From contig JAHDVE020005847.1 in the NCBI GenBank assembly GCA_022606495.2, forward strand, positions 1-64,000: DNA of 64,000 bases. Reading direction: 5' to 3'. Below are positions 53,690 through 63,740 of this stretch, piece by piece. Origin of the DNA: Halesus radiatus. Its lineage: Eukaryota; Arthropoda; Insecta; Trichoptera; Limnephilidae. Made by a program: the position numbers and the translations under genes. Each line of letters starts with the position of its first letter. Within the stretch, counting starts at the first letter, position 1. Below the pieces are notes generated by a model. That model saw only the letters and a list, made by a program, of their open reading frames with translations. It was not told the origin of the DNA and searched no databases.

Positions 53690-54121
53690 TGAAGAACATA
53701 TTACCAAATCTCAAATGAAATATGAAACAGAAGAGATGCAGAAAAAAGGTAACGGTCGCATCTGGTACACGGAACTAGGACTTCTCGGTATATTCGGGAC
53801 TTAATACTACAATTTAAGAACTTTTTAGATCATCTTCAAGTAATTCCCGTTTGTTTCTGGTGGCTGTTTATTTTTAATTTTAATTTATATATATATATAT
53901 AATATAATATATATATATATATATAGTTCCCTGGTGAAACAGAAGAGATGCAGAAAAAAGGTAACGGTCGCATCTGGTACACGGAACTAGGACTTCTCGG
54001 TATATTCGGGACTTAATACTACAATTTAAGAACTTTTTAGATCATCTTCAAGTAATTCCCGTTTGTTTCTGGTGGCTGTTTATTTTTAATTTTAATTTAT
54101 ATATATATATATAATATAATA
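53690..54121. repeat. Identical 186-bp tandem duplication containing SINE-2
   Basis: Positions 53724-53909 and 53936-54121 appear identical base for base, including the length of their (TA)n tracts, at an offset of 212. Each holds a minus-strand SINE-2 copy (GAAACAGAAGAGATGCAGAA, GGTCGCATCTGGTACACGG). The spacer is a longer (TA)n run plus GTTCCCTGGT. Such identity means a very recent duplication or an assembly artefact. Confidence 0.85.
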
Positions 54122-54268
54122 TTGTTGAACTAAACTCCCGTGGACAAGCTTCTTCCAGTGGCTTAACGAGCACAAGTTCCCATTGTATGTAATAAATATT
54201 ATACTATATATATATATATATATATATACTGGAAGAAGTTTGTCCACGGGAGTTTAGTTCAACAATAT
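54119..54268. repeat. 40-bp near-perfect palindrome around a (TA)n core
   Basis: ATATTGTTGAACTAAACTCC (54119) onward to 54158 pairs with 54229-54268, with one mismatch. The loop holds a (TA)n tract (54205-54228) and GCTTAACGAGCACAAGTTCC. Confidence 0.85.
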
Positions 54269-54845
54269 TATATAATACAACAACATATAACAATCATCAT
54301 ACAAATGTAGCGTAATAATACAACATTATAAAAATATATATGAAAACAGCATAACAGTTTTGTTGTAGAGATACTAGACTCCAATTACATAATATCGATT
54401 TGAATAATATTATAAAAAATATCGAAGTATTAAATAAAATGAGAGATAAAAAATAAAAATAAATAAAAAACGGTTTTGTTACATAGAGGATCTTTCTGGC
54501 TGCAAGATTCTGTCAGAATGTATTTGCCATATAGATATTGTCTCGGATATACCCATCTGACTTTTATTTATATGGGACATCTATTGACCTTTTCTATAAA
54601 TCCTAGATTTGTTAATATTATCGTCAATGATTAAAAATATATTACAATGAGGTTCACAAGTTTCAATAAGTTTTTACAATAAAAAATTAAACTGTATATA
54701 TAATATACCTGGTTGACAAAACTTTAAAACATCCCATTTAATGAAAAAAAAAATTGTTAATCCATGTTATGTAATTTTATTATACTCGTTTTTACACAAA
54801 TAGGTAGAAATTAATTTCAAATAGTATTTATTTTAATTTTAAATG
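54269..54845. other. No gene seen; SINE-2 body piece
   Basis: A SINE-2 3' body fragment (TTGTTAATATTATCGTCAAT) lies at about 54608-54660. The rest is AT-rich. Confidence 0.45.
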
Positions 54846-54849
54846 CAAC

Positions 54850-55465
54850 AATAGCCCTGTTGAGAGTTCAAGATTCAAGACGTTGATTGAAATGGCTTTA
54901 GATATATTAAAAAAATAGTCGGCAGAAGAAGGATGAAAGTAAACTGAATGCCGTAGAAATGAGATCTCTGAGGCGAATGTGTGGTAAAATCATGTATGAT
55001 CGTGTGAAAAATATTGAAATTCGTAAAGAATGCAAGGCTGATGTAAGCGTAATGAGTAAGATTAAAAAAGGACGCTTAGATGGTTTGGACATGTGGAGCG
55101 AATGAACGAAGAAAGGAGTGTAAGAAGAATGTATGACGCGAATGTGAATGGAAGAAGAAGCCGAGGACGTCCGTGGAAGACATGGCATGATCAAGTGAAT
55201 CAAATACTTGAGTCGGGCCATGTCAGAATAATAGAAGAGAATGTATGAGACGATGTATGAATGTGAATGAAGCAAGAAGTGTATGCCAAGATCGAGTTGT
55301 TTGGCGGTCCGTCCTCTCTGCCTACCCCTGCGGAGAAACGGCGTGATGGTTAGTTAGTTAGTTAGTTAAAAAAATAGTTCTAAATAATATTTCCCAACCT
55401 TCCTCTCACCCTTCTCTTTTATCTCTCAATTTACCTCCTCTTACAATATTCTCCAATTACAGGTT
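54850..55465 (+). repeat. SINE-Arg copy split by a LINE (second case)
   Basis: Positions 54850-54905 (GCCCTGTTGAGAGTTCAAGA, TTGAAATGGCTTTAG) are a SINE-Arg body piece. After the LINE, 55380-55465 (TTCCCAACCTTCCTCTCACC, ATTCTCCAATTAC) resumes it in the same orientation. Confidence 0.6.
54906..55373 (+). pseudogene. LINE ORF2 C-terminus with GTTAGTTA tail
   Basis: The plus strand reads DESKLNAVEMRSLRRMCGKI, MYDRVKNIEIRKECKADVSV and MSKIKKGR. After a one-base deletion it reads WFGHVERMNEERSVRRMYDA, NVNGRRSRGRPWKTWHDQVN and QILESGHV. A 3' UTR ending TGATGGTTAGTTAGTTAGTT follows. The RRMCG ... WFGHVERM ... RGRP order is the standard end of RTE/Jockey ORF2. Partial copies lie at 17862-17925 and 26764-27125. 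The 122-codon minus frame is antisense. Confidence 0.75.
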
Positions 55466-55469
55466 TCTC

Positions 55470-55844
55470 ATTCTAGTTCCAAACATAATTTCATAAATCT
55501 TTCATACATGACACGAAGTATGTAAACTTCTCGAACAATAACCATGTTAGGTTAGAACTTATTAGAACTTAATTTTATGTAATGTCTGCAAATAAGAAAA
55601 TTACGTCGTTGTAGTTCAGTAATAATTTATTCGATGACCATAGAATTAAAAGTAAAAGTATAAAAAACGTTTTTTTTTGTTGCAGAGTTAAATCAACTTC
55701 CAAACAATGCAAGTGTTTGATTGAATATAAGTAACCATAATACTGATCTTATTAAAAGTACTTCTGGAAGAAATAATCACTTATAAACCAAAAAATTATT
55801 AATTATTTTTATTGAGATTTAAAAATCTCATTTTAATATTTAAT
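55470..55844. other. No gene seen
   Basis: AT-rich DNA, nothing recognised. Confidence 0.4.
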
Positions 55845-55975
55845 CATCAAAGAAAATAATATTAACATAACTAAAATGAAACATGAAACCGGAAAAAGGG
55901 ACAGAAAAAAAAAAGATTTCAGTCGCATCTGGGACTCGAACCCAGGTCCTCTGCCTATCCGGGGCAACGCTCCCA
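55845..55975 (-). repeat. SINE-2 copy, head truncated at its 5' end
   Basis: The minus-strand body and B box (CTGGGTTCGAGTCCCAGATG) and loop CCGGATA are intact. The head stops before the D arm at 55975. Body identity to 5078-5268 is high. Confidence 0.7.
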
Positions 55976-56205
55976 TATGTGATTATGAAATGAGAAAGAT
56001 CAAAATCGTATTAAGTCATATGAAATTAAGATATCAATAAAAAAAAAACATAACTCTAAGCAATTTCAATAGAATAAAATTCGACTTATAAATAACGGTA
56101 ACAAAAAAAATGTATGTACTCGATATATATGTATACACGAGATATATATTTAAGGAGGTTTGCAGTCAGTTACATATTTGTAATATGCAAGGCTAGATAA
56201 TTTGA
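55976..56205. other. No gene seen
   Basis: AT-rich. A small palindrome CTCGATATATATGTATACACGAG lies near 56118. Confidence 0.35.
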
Positions 56206-56209
56206 ATTG

Positions 56210-56570
56210 TGCAAGAAGTATAATAACAATAATAATATCTTTATTGTAATTAAATTTAACTAAAACTAAAAGACATGTATAATATAATAATGTAAGTGTA
56301 CAGTGGTTTATAAAGTAAAATAGAAAATAATATAATAACAGTTATAGTTGAAGTTTCACATAACCAGGCTCACTAGGCTAGCCTGTGTTGAGGCAGTAAT
56401 TTTGCAAAATTATTTTTTAATTTTAAAATACCTATGAATATACACTTATATTAAGATATGCTTCGTAAATCGTTGAATCAATAATTTTGAATTTGGGTGA
56501 GTTCATCGGTAAATGCCCTATCATTATTTTTGTAAACGTCAATAGCCAGGTATCTGTAATGTTTTTGCCT
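56210..56570 (-). pseudogene. Possible LINE 3' end, minus strand
   Basis: The minus strand reads AIDVYKNNDRAFTDELTQI followed by a stop and an AT-rich 3' UTR with AATTACAATAAAGATATTAT. The block CATAACCAGGCTCACTAGGC recurs at 42197. The peptide is short and I cannot name the family. Confidence 0.35.
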
Positions 56571-57400
56571 GAAGGATGTGTTTTTTATAATTATTTGTAG
56601 TTGTCGTGCATACCTCGTCCTGTTTTGCGAGGTTCCAATTATAAACAGTTTGTCGCTGCTTGGAAAAGCGTGCCCATCTCGTTGGTCATGGTTCTTAGAC
56701 GCTCAGCCAGCAAAAAAATCGATGACTATGAGAGTGACCGAAAAGCTCAAATTTTTTGAAGGATATTAAATTAAATTCGGTTCGGAATTTACGACTTACA
56801 GCCACACGTATTAGGTATGATCGCTCTATTCAGAAGTTGAGAATATTTAATGTTTATTACTAATTTGATACACCAGTAAACCGCCCTCCTCGTCAGATTA
56901 AAAAAAAATACGTAAATTTTAGTTCATCAAGATGTTGAAGTCAAAAAGAAGCAAAGAAATAGAGCGCGCCCTTAGGAGAGATTTCATAATTTTCTTTTCA
57001 GAATTTCAATGTTACGGTTATTCTTAAAATCAAGTACTACTTACGAGTACGTATGTTCCGCCCACGCACTCGTTAAAAAAACGATATTAAATTAACAAAC
57101 CTTCCAATCTCTCTGTTGCTGGAAATGCTTTCATAATTTTTTACATTTTCTAACGGTTTCGAGAAAATTCTTGTGAACAGTGGAAACCGTAAAGAATTTT
57201 AGGTATATTCGTAGAAAAAAAATACATTATCCATTTCAGTTTTTTTTATAGAGAATTAAAAATACAAAATTTCTACAATAAATTATTTCTATGGCAGCGT
57301 ACTAAGTTCCTTCCGTTCTTGGCTCATAGGTTCCCAACTGCTTTAAAACCATATATAGCGCATTTGACCAAAATTTTAAACGCTTCGGTTTTTCTCATGC
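56571..57400. other. No gene seen
   Basis: No recognisable gene. The 63-codon + frame at 56578-56769 lacks any known motif. Confidence 0.4.
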
Positions 57401-57404
57401 AAAT

Positions 57405-57540
57405 TTTTTATTTTATTTTATTTTATTTTATTTTGCGACTGAAATATTTTTAGTTTCTGTCCTTTTGTCCGATTTCATCTTTTATTTAGGTTTGTTAATA
57501 TTATTTTCTTCAATGATTAAATAATTTAATTAGTACAGCA
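57405..57540 (+). repeat. (TTTTA)n followed by a SINE-2 body
   Basis: A short (TTTTA)n run (57408-57434) is followed by GCGACTGAAATATTTTTAG and the SINE-2 body (TTGTTAATATTATTTTCTTC, AATGATTAAATAA). The head is missing. Confidence 0.6.
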
Positions 57541-57817
57541 ATCCATCCAATCAAAGGGGCCTTTCAAACATTACGTGGGTAATTAATCAGAGTGGGATCA
57601 TATCTCAGTACTCAGTTTAGGTAATTAGGAACAGGACATATCATTTGGGAGAGAGATATTAAAATAAATCAAACGTAATCCGCAAAGCTACAACTTTGAT
57701 GAGATTATATTAAATATTTGCCTTATATTGGTTGAATAACACATTGAAATGTTTTTATTTCGCATTTTGAAACACAGGGGCGCTGGGAGTCTTGATATTT
57801 TGATGATGTTGGATAAA

Positions 57818-58111
57818 TCCCCATGGCAGAGGGATAATATCCTTAACACCGGACCTAGAGGTCGAGGGTTAAAATTCCAGTAGCTGCGAAGTTACTTTGC
57901 TCTTTGGTCCAGATAGTAAGATAGTCTTAGTATTGCCCTGTTGAGAAACCACCGTACGGAATCGAAATGTTAAAAGTGATTCAACTATATATTTTGACTT
58001 ATTTTAAAATTCAGACACTTAAAAAACTTTCTCTTGCCTTTTTTTTAGAAACATTTTCCAAATTGGAAATGCCAAAGTTTTACTGACTGCGGGCATATGG
58101 AAAAAAAACTT
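57818..58111 (+). repeat. SINE-Arg, old diverged copy
   Basis: The head CATGGCAGAGGGATAATATC with B box GAGGGTTAAAATTCC is followed by TATTGCCCTGTTGAGAAACC and TTGGAAATGCCAAAGTTTTA. It is heavily mutated, which shows that the family has been active for a long time. Confidence 0.55.
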
Positions 58112-58489
58112 ATGGTATGTCCGGCCAGGTCATCTGAAATTAGATCCCCCAAAATATTGCAAACATCCAGAATTTTACAAGGTTCAAGCGGGTCTTAAAA
58201 ACAAAATTCTTTAAAAAATCCTAACTTATGTAAAATGTAAAATTTCGTGAACGAAGAAACAAAATTCAAGCTATTTTTCCTTTTGAACCTCCATAACTTA
58301 TTTACTTGCGGTTTTCTTTCCATGTGTATCCTTGTTATCCAATCCCCTTAGTATCTAATAAAAACCATGTAAAATATTTTATTGCTCTTTTGTTATTTGT
58401 ATCTACTTGAATAAAAAATTAATAAATTTAAAATTAGTAAATTTGAATAAAATGAAGAAAAAAAACTCACTTTGAATCCACTTTAATTT
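58112..58489. other. No gene seen
   Basis: AT-rich DNA. Confidence 0.4.
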
Positions 58490-58545
58490 TTGTATACTAC
58501 TAGTTTCGATTCGACTGGATCATCTTCAGGACTAATTATATAACA
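58470..58545 (-). ncRNA. Hammerhead-like ribozyme motif with GUA site
   Basis: The minus strand reads CTGAAGA, T, GATCCAGTCGAATC, GAAAC, TA, GTA, GTATAC. The core and GAAAC-NN-GUA are intact. Stem II is reduced to GAT/ATC plus mismatches. The downstream TTAAAGTGGATTCAAAGTG corresponds to the shared box. Confidence 0.5.
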
Positions 58546-59469
58546 GGAGTGTGCATGTATATATATAGAGGTAAAAAGGTGAAAAGAGAGATACAACATT
58601 AAGAGGGATACAACAATATAACAATAGAAATATACAATACAATATACCTAATTATACAGACGATGCAGTTTATTTTAAGGCATGAATGTGAGATAGTCGA
58701 ATCGAATCTAGTCGACTGTACAAAAATAAAAATGGATTCAAACAAACTGTCTTTTCATTTAATTCATCATGTCAATCCACAATGTGTTTACTTATTGCAA
58801 AAATCTAATTTATATTTGATTTTTTACACCCCTAGCTTATACTAAAATGTTATATAATATCTAAAATCTTCATGTAAATAAGTCTGCTGCTCATGAAAAT
58901 TTTAAACAGTAGTTTTAATTTGCATACATGCAATACATCTGTTATTTTAAATTTATTATAGGTTAGGTTAGTTAGTGTAAGGCGCACTTGAGGTGAACCT
59001 CCATAAAACGGCGCTATAGAAACATAAGTGGTTGTAATCTAATAAAATATACTATATTTAATTAAGGTCATTTTAATGCGTCCTCCTTTAAAAGTTCCCC
59101 CTTCATCCTATCCTTTTTAATTTTTTTTTTTTTCGATAATATCTATTTATATTCAATTAAAAAATATATATATATTTATCAACAGTTTCTCATAATCAAT
59201 TCTGTTATTTATATTTATTCCCCCTTTCTTTCGATGCCACGAAACGATGTTTAACAGTTTAAAGGATGAAATCTAGACAAAAATATTACAAAATATGTAT
59301 GATGAAAGTTGTGACATAAAATTTCTGAACCGTTAGGTACATGGTTTAATCCAAGATCTGTTTAATTTTTACTGATAAAAGCAATTTATTAGTGATGGGG
59401 GGGAATAAGGAACTCCAGTCAATAAAAAAATAAAATGACACTATTTACCTTCCTAATTTTTTATGTTAC
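58546..59469. other. No gene seen; decayed retroelement tail
   Basis: CACTTGAGGTGAACCTCC and AACGGCGCTATAGAAA (58985-59020) are a decayed copy of the tail module seen at 7770-7885. The rest is AT-rich. Confidence 0.4.
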
Positions 59470-59819
59470 TATAGCATCCTCAATTGGGGAATGTTTTGAC
59501 TCTCAAGGTAGAAAGGAAGGGGGAAAGAAAGATAAGGAGAGGAAGGTGGGAAATACTTGGCTATTGAGATCTGGTCACCAAATACGGCTAAAAGCCATTT
59601 CAAGCAACTCAATTCCGAATGGTGGTCTTTCACCAGGGCGATACTGAGAGTATCTTCCACTCTGGAACGTGCAAAATATGCTATATATTATGTTTAATTA
59701 ATTAATTGTTAAACAAGACAAATTAATGAAACAAAATTTACTTGCGCAGGCCGGGATTTGAACCCGCGACCTCCCGATTCGTAGTTGAGAGCCTTACCCC
59801 TCGACCATGGTGGCCGTCA
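59470..59819 (-). repeat. SINE-Arg copy with intact head
   Basis: The minus-strand head GGCCACCATGGTCGAGGGGT has loop CTACGAA (anticodon ACG) and B box GCGGGTTCAAATCCCGG. The body is complete to CCTCAATTGGGGAATG. The tail is lost. Confidence 0.8.
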
Positions 59820-61265
59820 TAATGTTTATTTTTTAAAGTACGTTTTCATAATTTTTTTATTCAAAGCTTGAATTTCCCAAAGCACTCCGAAACGTTCCAA
59901 ATCTGTGACCAGTCAGGCATGACGTCATATACGAAGCAGTTTTGGTCATTTGACAGAATATCGTACTGATTTTTTTGTGCGAATATTCACAACGTTTTTT
60001 ATTCTAAAAATATAACCGCTCTTAATTGAAGGATACATAGTAAAATTTCAGTATCTCGTCACTATTGTTTTAGAAATGTTCCAAACATGTAAAAATATTG
60101 TTTTTTTATTTAATTCGTAGTTAACTAATAATGTTTTCTTAAATGCGTTGTGTGAAATACGGGGAAACACATAATAAATGTTAAAACCTCACAGAATGGA
60201 GAAATATAATTATTTTCTAACAAAATCGGTTTATTATTTTTTATTTATTTATTTATGCCCTTAGGGCTTTTACATAAAACAAGTCTTAAGTTACAACAAA
60301 CAGTGCAATACAATTATGTAACATAGAAATAATAACAATAATATTGTGTATTTTCGAAATTTACCACGAGCGAATATTTATACCGCATGATACATAGTAT
60401 TAACAATAATTTTAAGAAGAAAAATACAGAATATACATAGGTTAAAAAAGAATATATACATGTCCTATATAAATAAAAATCGGATAGATATATTCGAGAC
60501 ACTATCTGGAATGCAAATATATTCGGATAGAACTTTACAGTCATACTAAAAAATAGCAGCTAATAATATGGGAATTTATTGAGAATAATATTGTTAAGTT
60601 TCTTTTTCAGTTTCATGATTTATCTTCGTCAATAATTAAAATGATTTTACTGTATTATCAATTGAAAGTTATTATATCTGTTATCATTCATAGTAAAATT
60701 TCCAATAATTGTGGCTTGAATGGTCTTACCTATTTACAGTCGATATTATTTCGAAAAATGTTTCGTACTCAATCGATGACTTATAGGGATAGCATGAATA
60801 ATACATTATATCTTGCATTAAATGTAAATAATGTCAGATGATGAATGGGATTACTCAATTACCTCAGATAGTGACACATTTTTTATGTGCTCTCTGGCTT
60901 GTCGAAGGATAATATACATATTGTTTTATATTATTTACCAGTCTGTTTCAACAGACGTAGAACGACAATGGGGTATAATTTTTACTGCAATGATTTTATC
61001 CAACATCTTTACGTTGTTATTATTTATTTACGAAAATGTTCCCCGATCATTAATGTAGACTGCCGGAGATTTTCGGTATTAAATCTTGTCGCTGACTACA
61101 GGGTTATTTCATCAGCTATAAAGTGCCATTAAGTTATTGCTGAAGTTCTCGTAGATATATTATATTACGAGGGCATTAAATGCAAATTTTTATGATTTCG
61201 TATTTTTTCGAAACAAAAGGTCCTGCTTTTTGAAAAGGAATATTTTAGAAATTTGTATTAATGTT
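59820..61265. other. No gene seen
   Basis: AT-rich DNA. GCCCTTAGGGCTTTTACATA (60256) resembles 47931. A decayed SINE-2 body piece (TTTCAGTTTCATGATTTATC) lies at 60604. Overlapping frames at 60641-61132 lack motifs. Confidence 0.45.
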
Positions 61266-61269
61266 TTAA

Positions 61270-61626
61270 TTTTTTATGTGATGTCACACAAGAGTCCCAA
61301 CTACTCCCTACCGTCTGGTAATACTCGCAGTATTACCACTGGAACGTGCCGCAAATGTATAATGCATATGATTTTAAATGAACAATTTGTAAAATAACAC
61401 AATTTAATAAGTGTAATTTTGAATTTTGAATAACAAGCTCCCGTTAGACAAACTACAAAAAGCAGTTTATCGGGACTTTTTGCTTTGAATTTTTTTTTTT
61501 TGTAAAATATAAGTAAAAAAAAAAAAAATAAAAATGGAATAAAATTCACTTGTGCACGCCGGGATTTAATCCCGCGACCATCGTATTCGTAGTCAAGTAT
61601 CATAACCACTCAACCACGGAGATCGT
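61270..61626 (-). repeat. SINE-Arg copy with internal deletion and insertion
   Basis: The tail side TTTTTATGTGATGTCACACA and CCCTACCGTCTGG are followed at once by GTAATACTCGCAGTATTACC, so most of the body is deleted. About 120 bp of foreign AT-rich DNA (61425-61545) precedes the head (CACGCCGGGATTTAATCCCG, TTCGTAGTC). Confidence 0.65.
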
Positions 61627-61829
61627 CAAAATGTAAATCCGCTAATTTTTTCAACAACGCCATAACGCAACTTACGTATTTTTAGAAAATGGCATGGAAT
61701 TTTTTTTTTTTGAATAATCGTTTTACACTACATTTCAATTAAAAACACTAAAATAATGGCGGTGCACTCTCCATTTAATTAAGGTCAAATTATTGTTTAA
61801 TTGAATTATACAAATAAATTTTAAATTTG

Positions 61830-62545
61830 AAATAAGTACTCTTCAATTTTGAAATAAATTATCTTTTCAATTTTAAAATAAGTACTCTTTTCAATTCTGA
61901 AATAAAGCCTCTTTTCAATTTTGGTATAAATAATCTTTTCAATTCTGAAATAAACCCTCTTTTCAATTTTGGTATAAATAATCTTTTCAATTCTGAAATA
62001 AACCCTCTTTTCAATTTTGGTATAAATAATCTTTTCAATTCTGAAATAAACCCTCTTTTCAATTTTGGTATAAATAATCTTTTCAATTCTGAAATAAGTA
62101 CTCATTTCAATTCTGAAATAAACCCTCCTTTCAATTTGGGTATAAATAATCTTTTAAATTCTGAAATAAGTACTCTTTTCAATTCTGAAATAAACCCTCT
62201 TTTCAATTCTGAAATAAACCCTCTTTTCAATTTTGGTATAAATAATCTTTTCAATTCTGAAATAAGTACTCTTTTCAATTCTGAAATAAACCCTCTTTTC
62301 AATTCTGAAATAAACCCTCTTTTCAATTTTGGTATAAATAATCTTTTCAATTCTGAAATAAGTACTCTTTTCAATTCTGAAATAAACCCTCTTTTCAATT
62401 CTGAAATAAACCCTCTTTTCAATTTTGGTATAAATAATCTTTTCAATTCATAAATAAGTGCTCTTTTCAATTCTGAATTAAACCCTCCTTTGAATTTTAT
62501 TATAAATAATCTTTTCAATTTTGAAATAAATAATCTTTTCAATAT
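61830..62545. repeat. 24-bp minisatellite with 48- and 96-bp higher-order periods
   Basis: The unit is about CTTTTCAATTCTGAAATAAA plus CCCT, with variants ending GTACT or AAT and a TTTTGGTAT form. From 61890 to 62095 two variants alternate (48-bp period). From 62160 to 62450 four variants cycle with a 96-bp period (AGTACT at 62169, 62265, 62361). Because 24 is a multiple of three, long frames of SELKRGFI type stay open on both strands. No start context, signal or splice evidence supports a protein. Confidence 0.9.
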
Positions 62546-62579
62546 TTATCGGAATAACTTATTGAAACTTATAAACCCC

Positions 62580-62705
62580 ATTTTAACATTTGTTTAATCA
62601 TTGAAGACAATATTATAAAATATCAAATGAAACATGAAACAGAAAAGACACAGAAAATTGAAAAGGTACCGGTACCATCTGGGACTTGAACCAACTCTCC
62701 ATATT
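62580..62705 (-). repeat. SINE-2 copy, minus strand
   Basis: TCAAATGAAACATGAAACAG, AAAGACACAGAAAATTG and GGTACCATCTGGGACTTGAA. Head truncated. Confidence 0.6.
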
Positions 62706-62784
62706 TAAGCGTTTTATTTACCAGACAAAGCACCGTACAAAAGGTAAAGTGGAAAGATATTTTTTGTATCGTCATCCGAAGGCG

Positions 62785-62835
62785 ATAATAACAATATTAT
62801 TTGACAATGCCTTTGGAGGCCGAAACAGCTCTCAC
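62785..62835 (+). ncRNA. Hammerhead-like motif, CCGAAACAGCTCTC class
   Basis: TTGACAATGCCTTTGGAGGC then CGAAACAGCTCTCACGCG: a 4-bp stem GCCT/AGGC with loop TTGG directly precedes the GAAAC. Core position 8 is A. Same class as 22105 and 39950. Confidence 0.4.
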
Positions 62836-62984
62836 GCGAAATAATACTTCTCTAGCAGAACTTTTTATAAGTAAACCGAATATTTAAATGTAATAATAAT
62901 AAACAAAAATAACTTTAAATTAAAAACGAGCTCTACAAATCATGATCGAAATCAATTAATACATATACGTACATTTTTTTTTTT

Positions 62985-63105
62985 GGAATAACTTATTGAA
63001 GCTTATTGTAATATATTTTTAATCATAGAAGGTAATATTAACAACTCTCCAATCGAAATTCAAAGCCGAAAAGATACAGAAAAGAAAAATATGAATATTA
63101 CCTGT
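62985..63105 (-). repeat. SINE-2 body fragment
   Basis: Minus-strand body with AATAACTTATTGAAGCTTAT, ATCATAGAAGGTAATATTAA and AGATACAGAAAAGAAAA. Confidence 0.55.
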
Positions 63106-63535
63106 ATTATGATTTTAGATTGTAATAAATTGACGATCATGTCTTTGTATACTATCTTAAACAGCAAATAATAAACGTAAATGTTAATAGAAAATAAATA
63201 AATAAAATTTATGTGAATATTTGAAAGACCTCGCGCGGGTTTTACCAAGGTCAGGTGGGCTCTCCAGGTATTTGCTGACTAATGCTGACTTAACGCCTAG
63301 GCCCTTGAGATGAGGTCATTATCAAATTCTGAGGATATTTTTAGAATCTTGTTTGTTGTCATGTTGTCAGGTGATGCTTTTTTTTTATTAGAACCATTTT
63401 GAACAGTTTTTAATTTCTAAATGAATCTATACAGATACAAAGGAACGGTAAATACGTTAAAACTTGGTATCGTTTGTATCGTTTCACCGATTCGTATACT
63501 ATAGCGTAGTTATTATCATAGCTGTTTGATAATGA
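63106..63535. other. No gene seen
   Basis: No recognisable gene. Confidence 0.4.
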
Positions 63536-63536
63536 C

Positions 63537-63740
63537 TTAGCTAATGAGACCACTTCAATTTATGTCGTCTTCATCGATATCTTAAGTTGGTAAAGCGGTT
63601 GCCCCGGAAAGGCAGAGGTCCTGGATTATGCGACTGATATCTTTTTATTTTCTTTTGTATTTTTCGGTTTCATGTTTCATTTGGGTTATGTTAATATTTT
63701 TTTCTTCAATGATTAAATATTACAATGAGGTATTTAAATC
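63537..63740 (+). repeat. SINE-2 near-complete copy
   Basis: The head AGTTGGTAAAGCGGTTGCCC with loop CCGGAAA and a partly deleted B box (GTCCTGGATTATGCGACTG) is followed by the full body (GGTTTCATGTTTCATTTGGG, TTCTTCAATGATTAAATATT). The upstream piece TTAGCTAATGAGACCACTTC is itself an inverse head fragment. Confidence 0.7.

Noticed and set aside
54907..55275. 122-codon minus frame (and 102-codon + frame at 26842)
   Set aside because: They are antisense to the C-terminal coding region of the same LINE family, which reads as RT-tail protein on the other strand.
62102..62542. 146-codon minus frame of SELKRGFI repeats and a 105-codon + frame of NSEINPLF repeats
   Set aside because: Both arise because the minisatellite unit is 24 bp. 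No start context, signal peptide or flanking exon supports translation.
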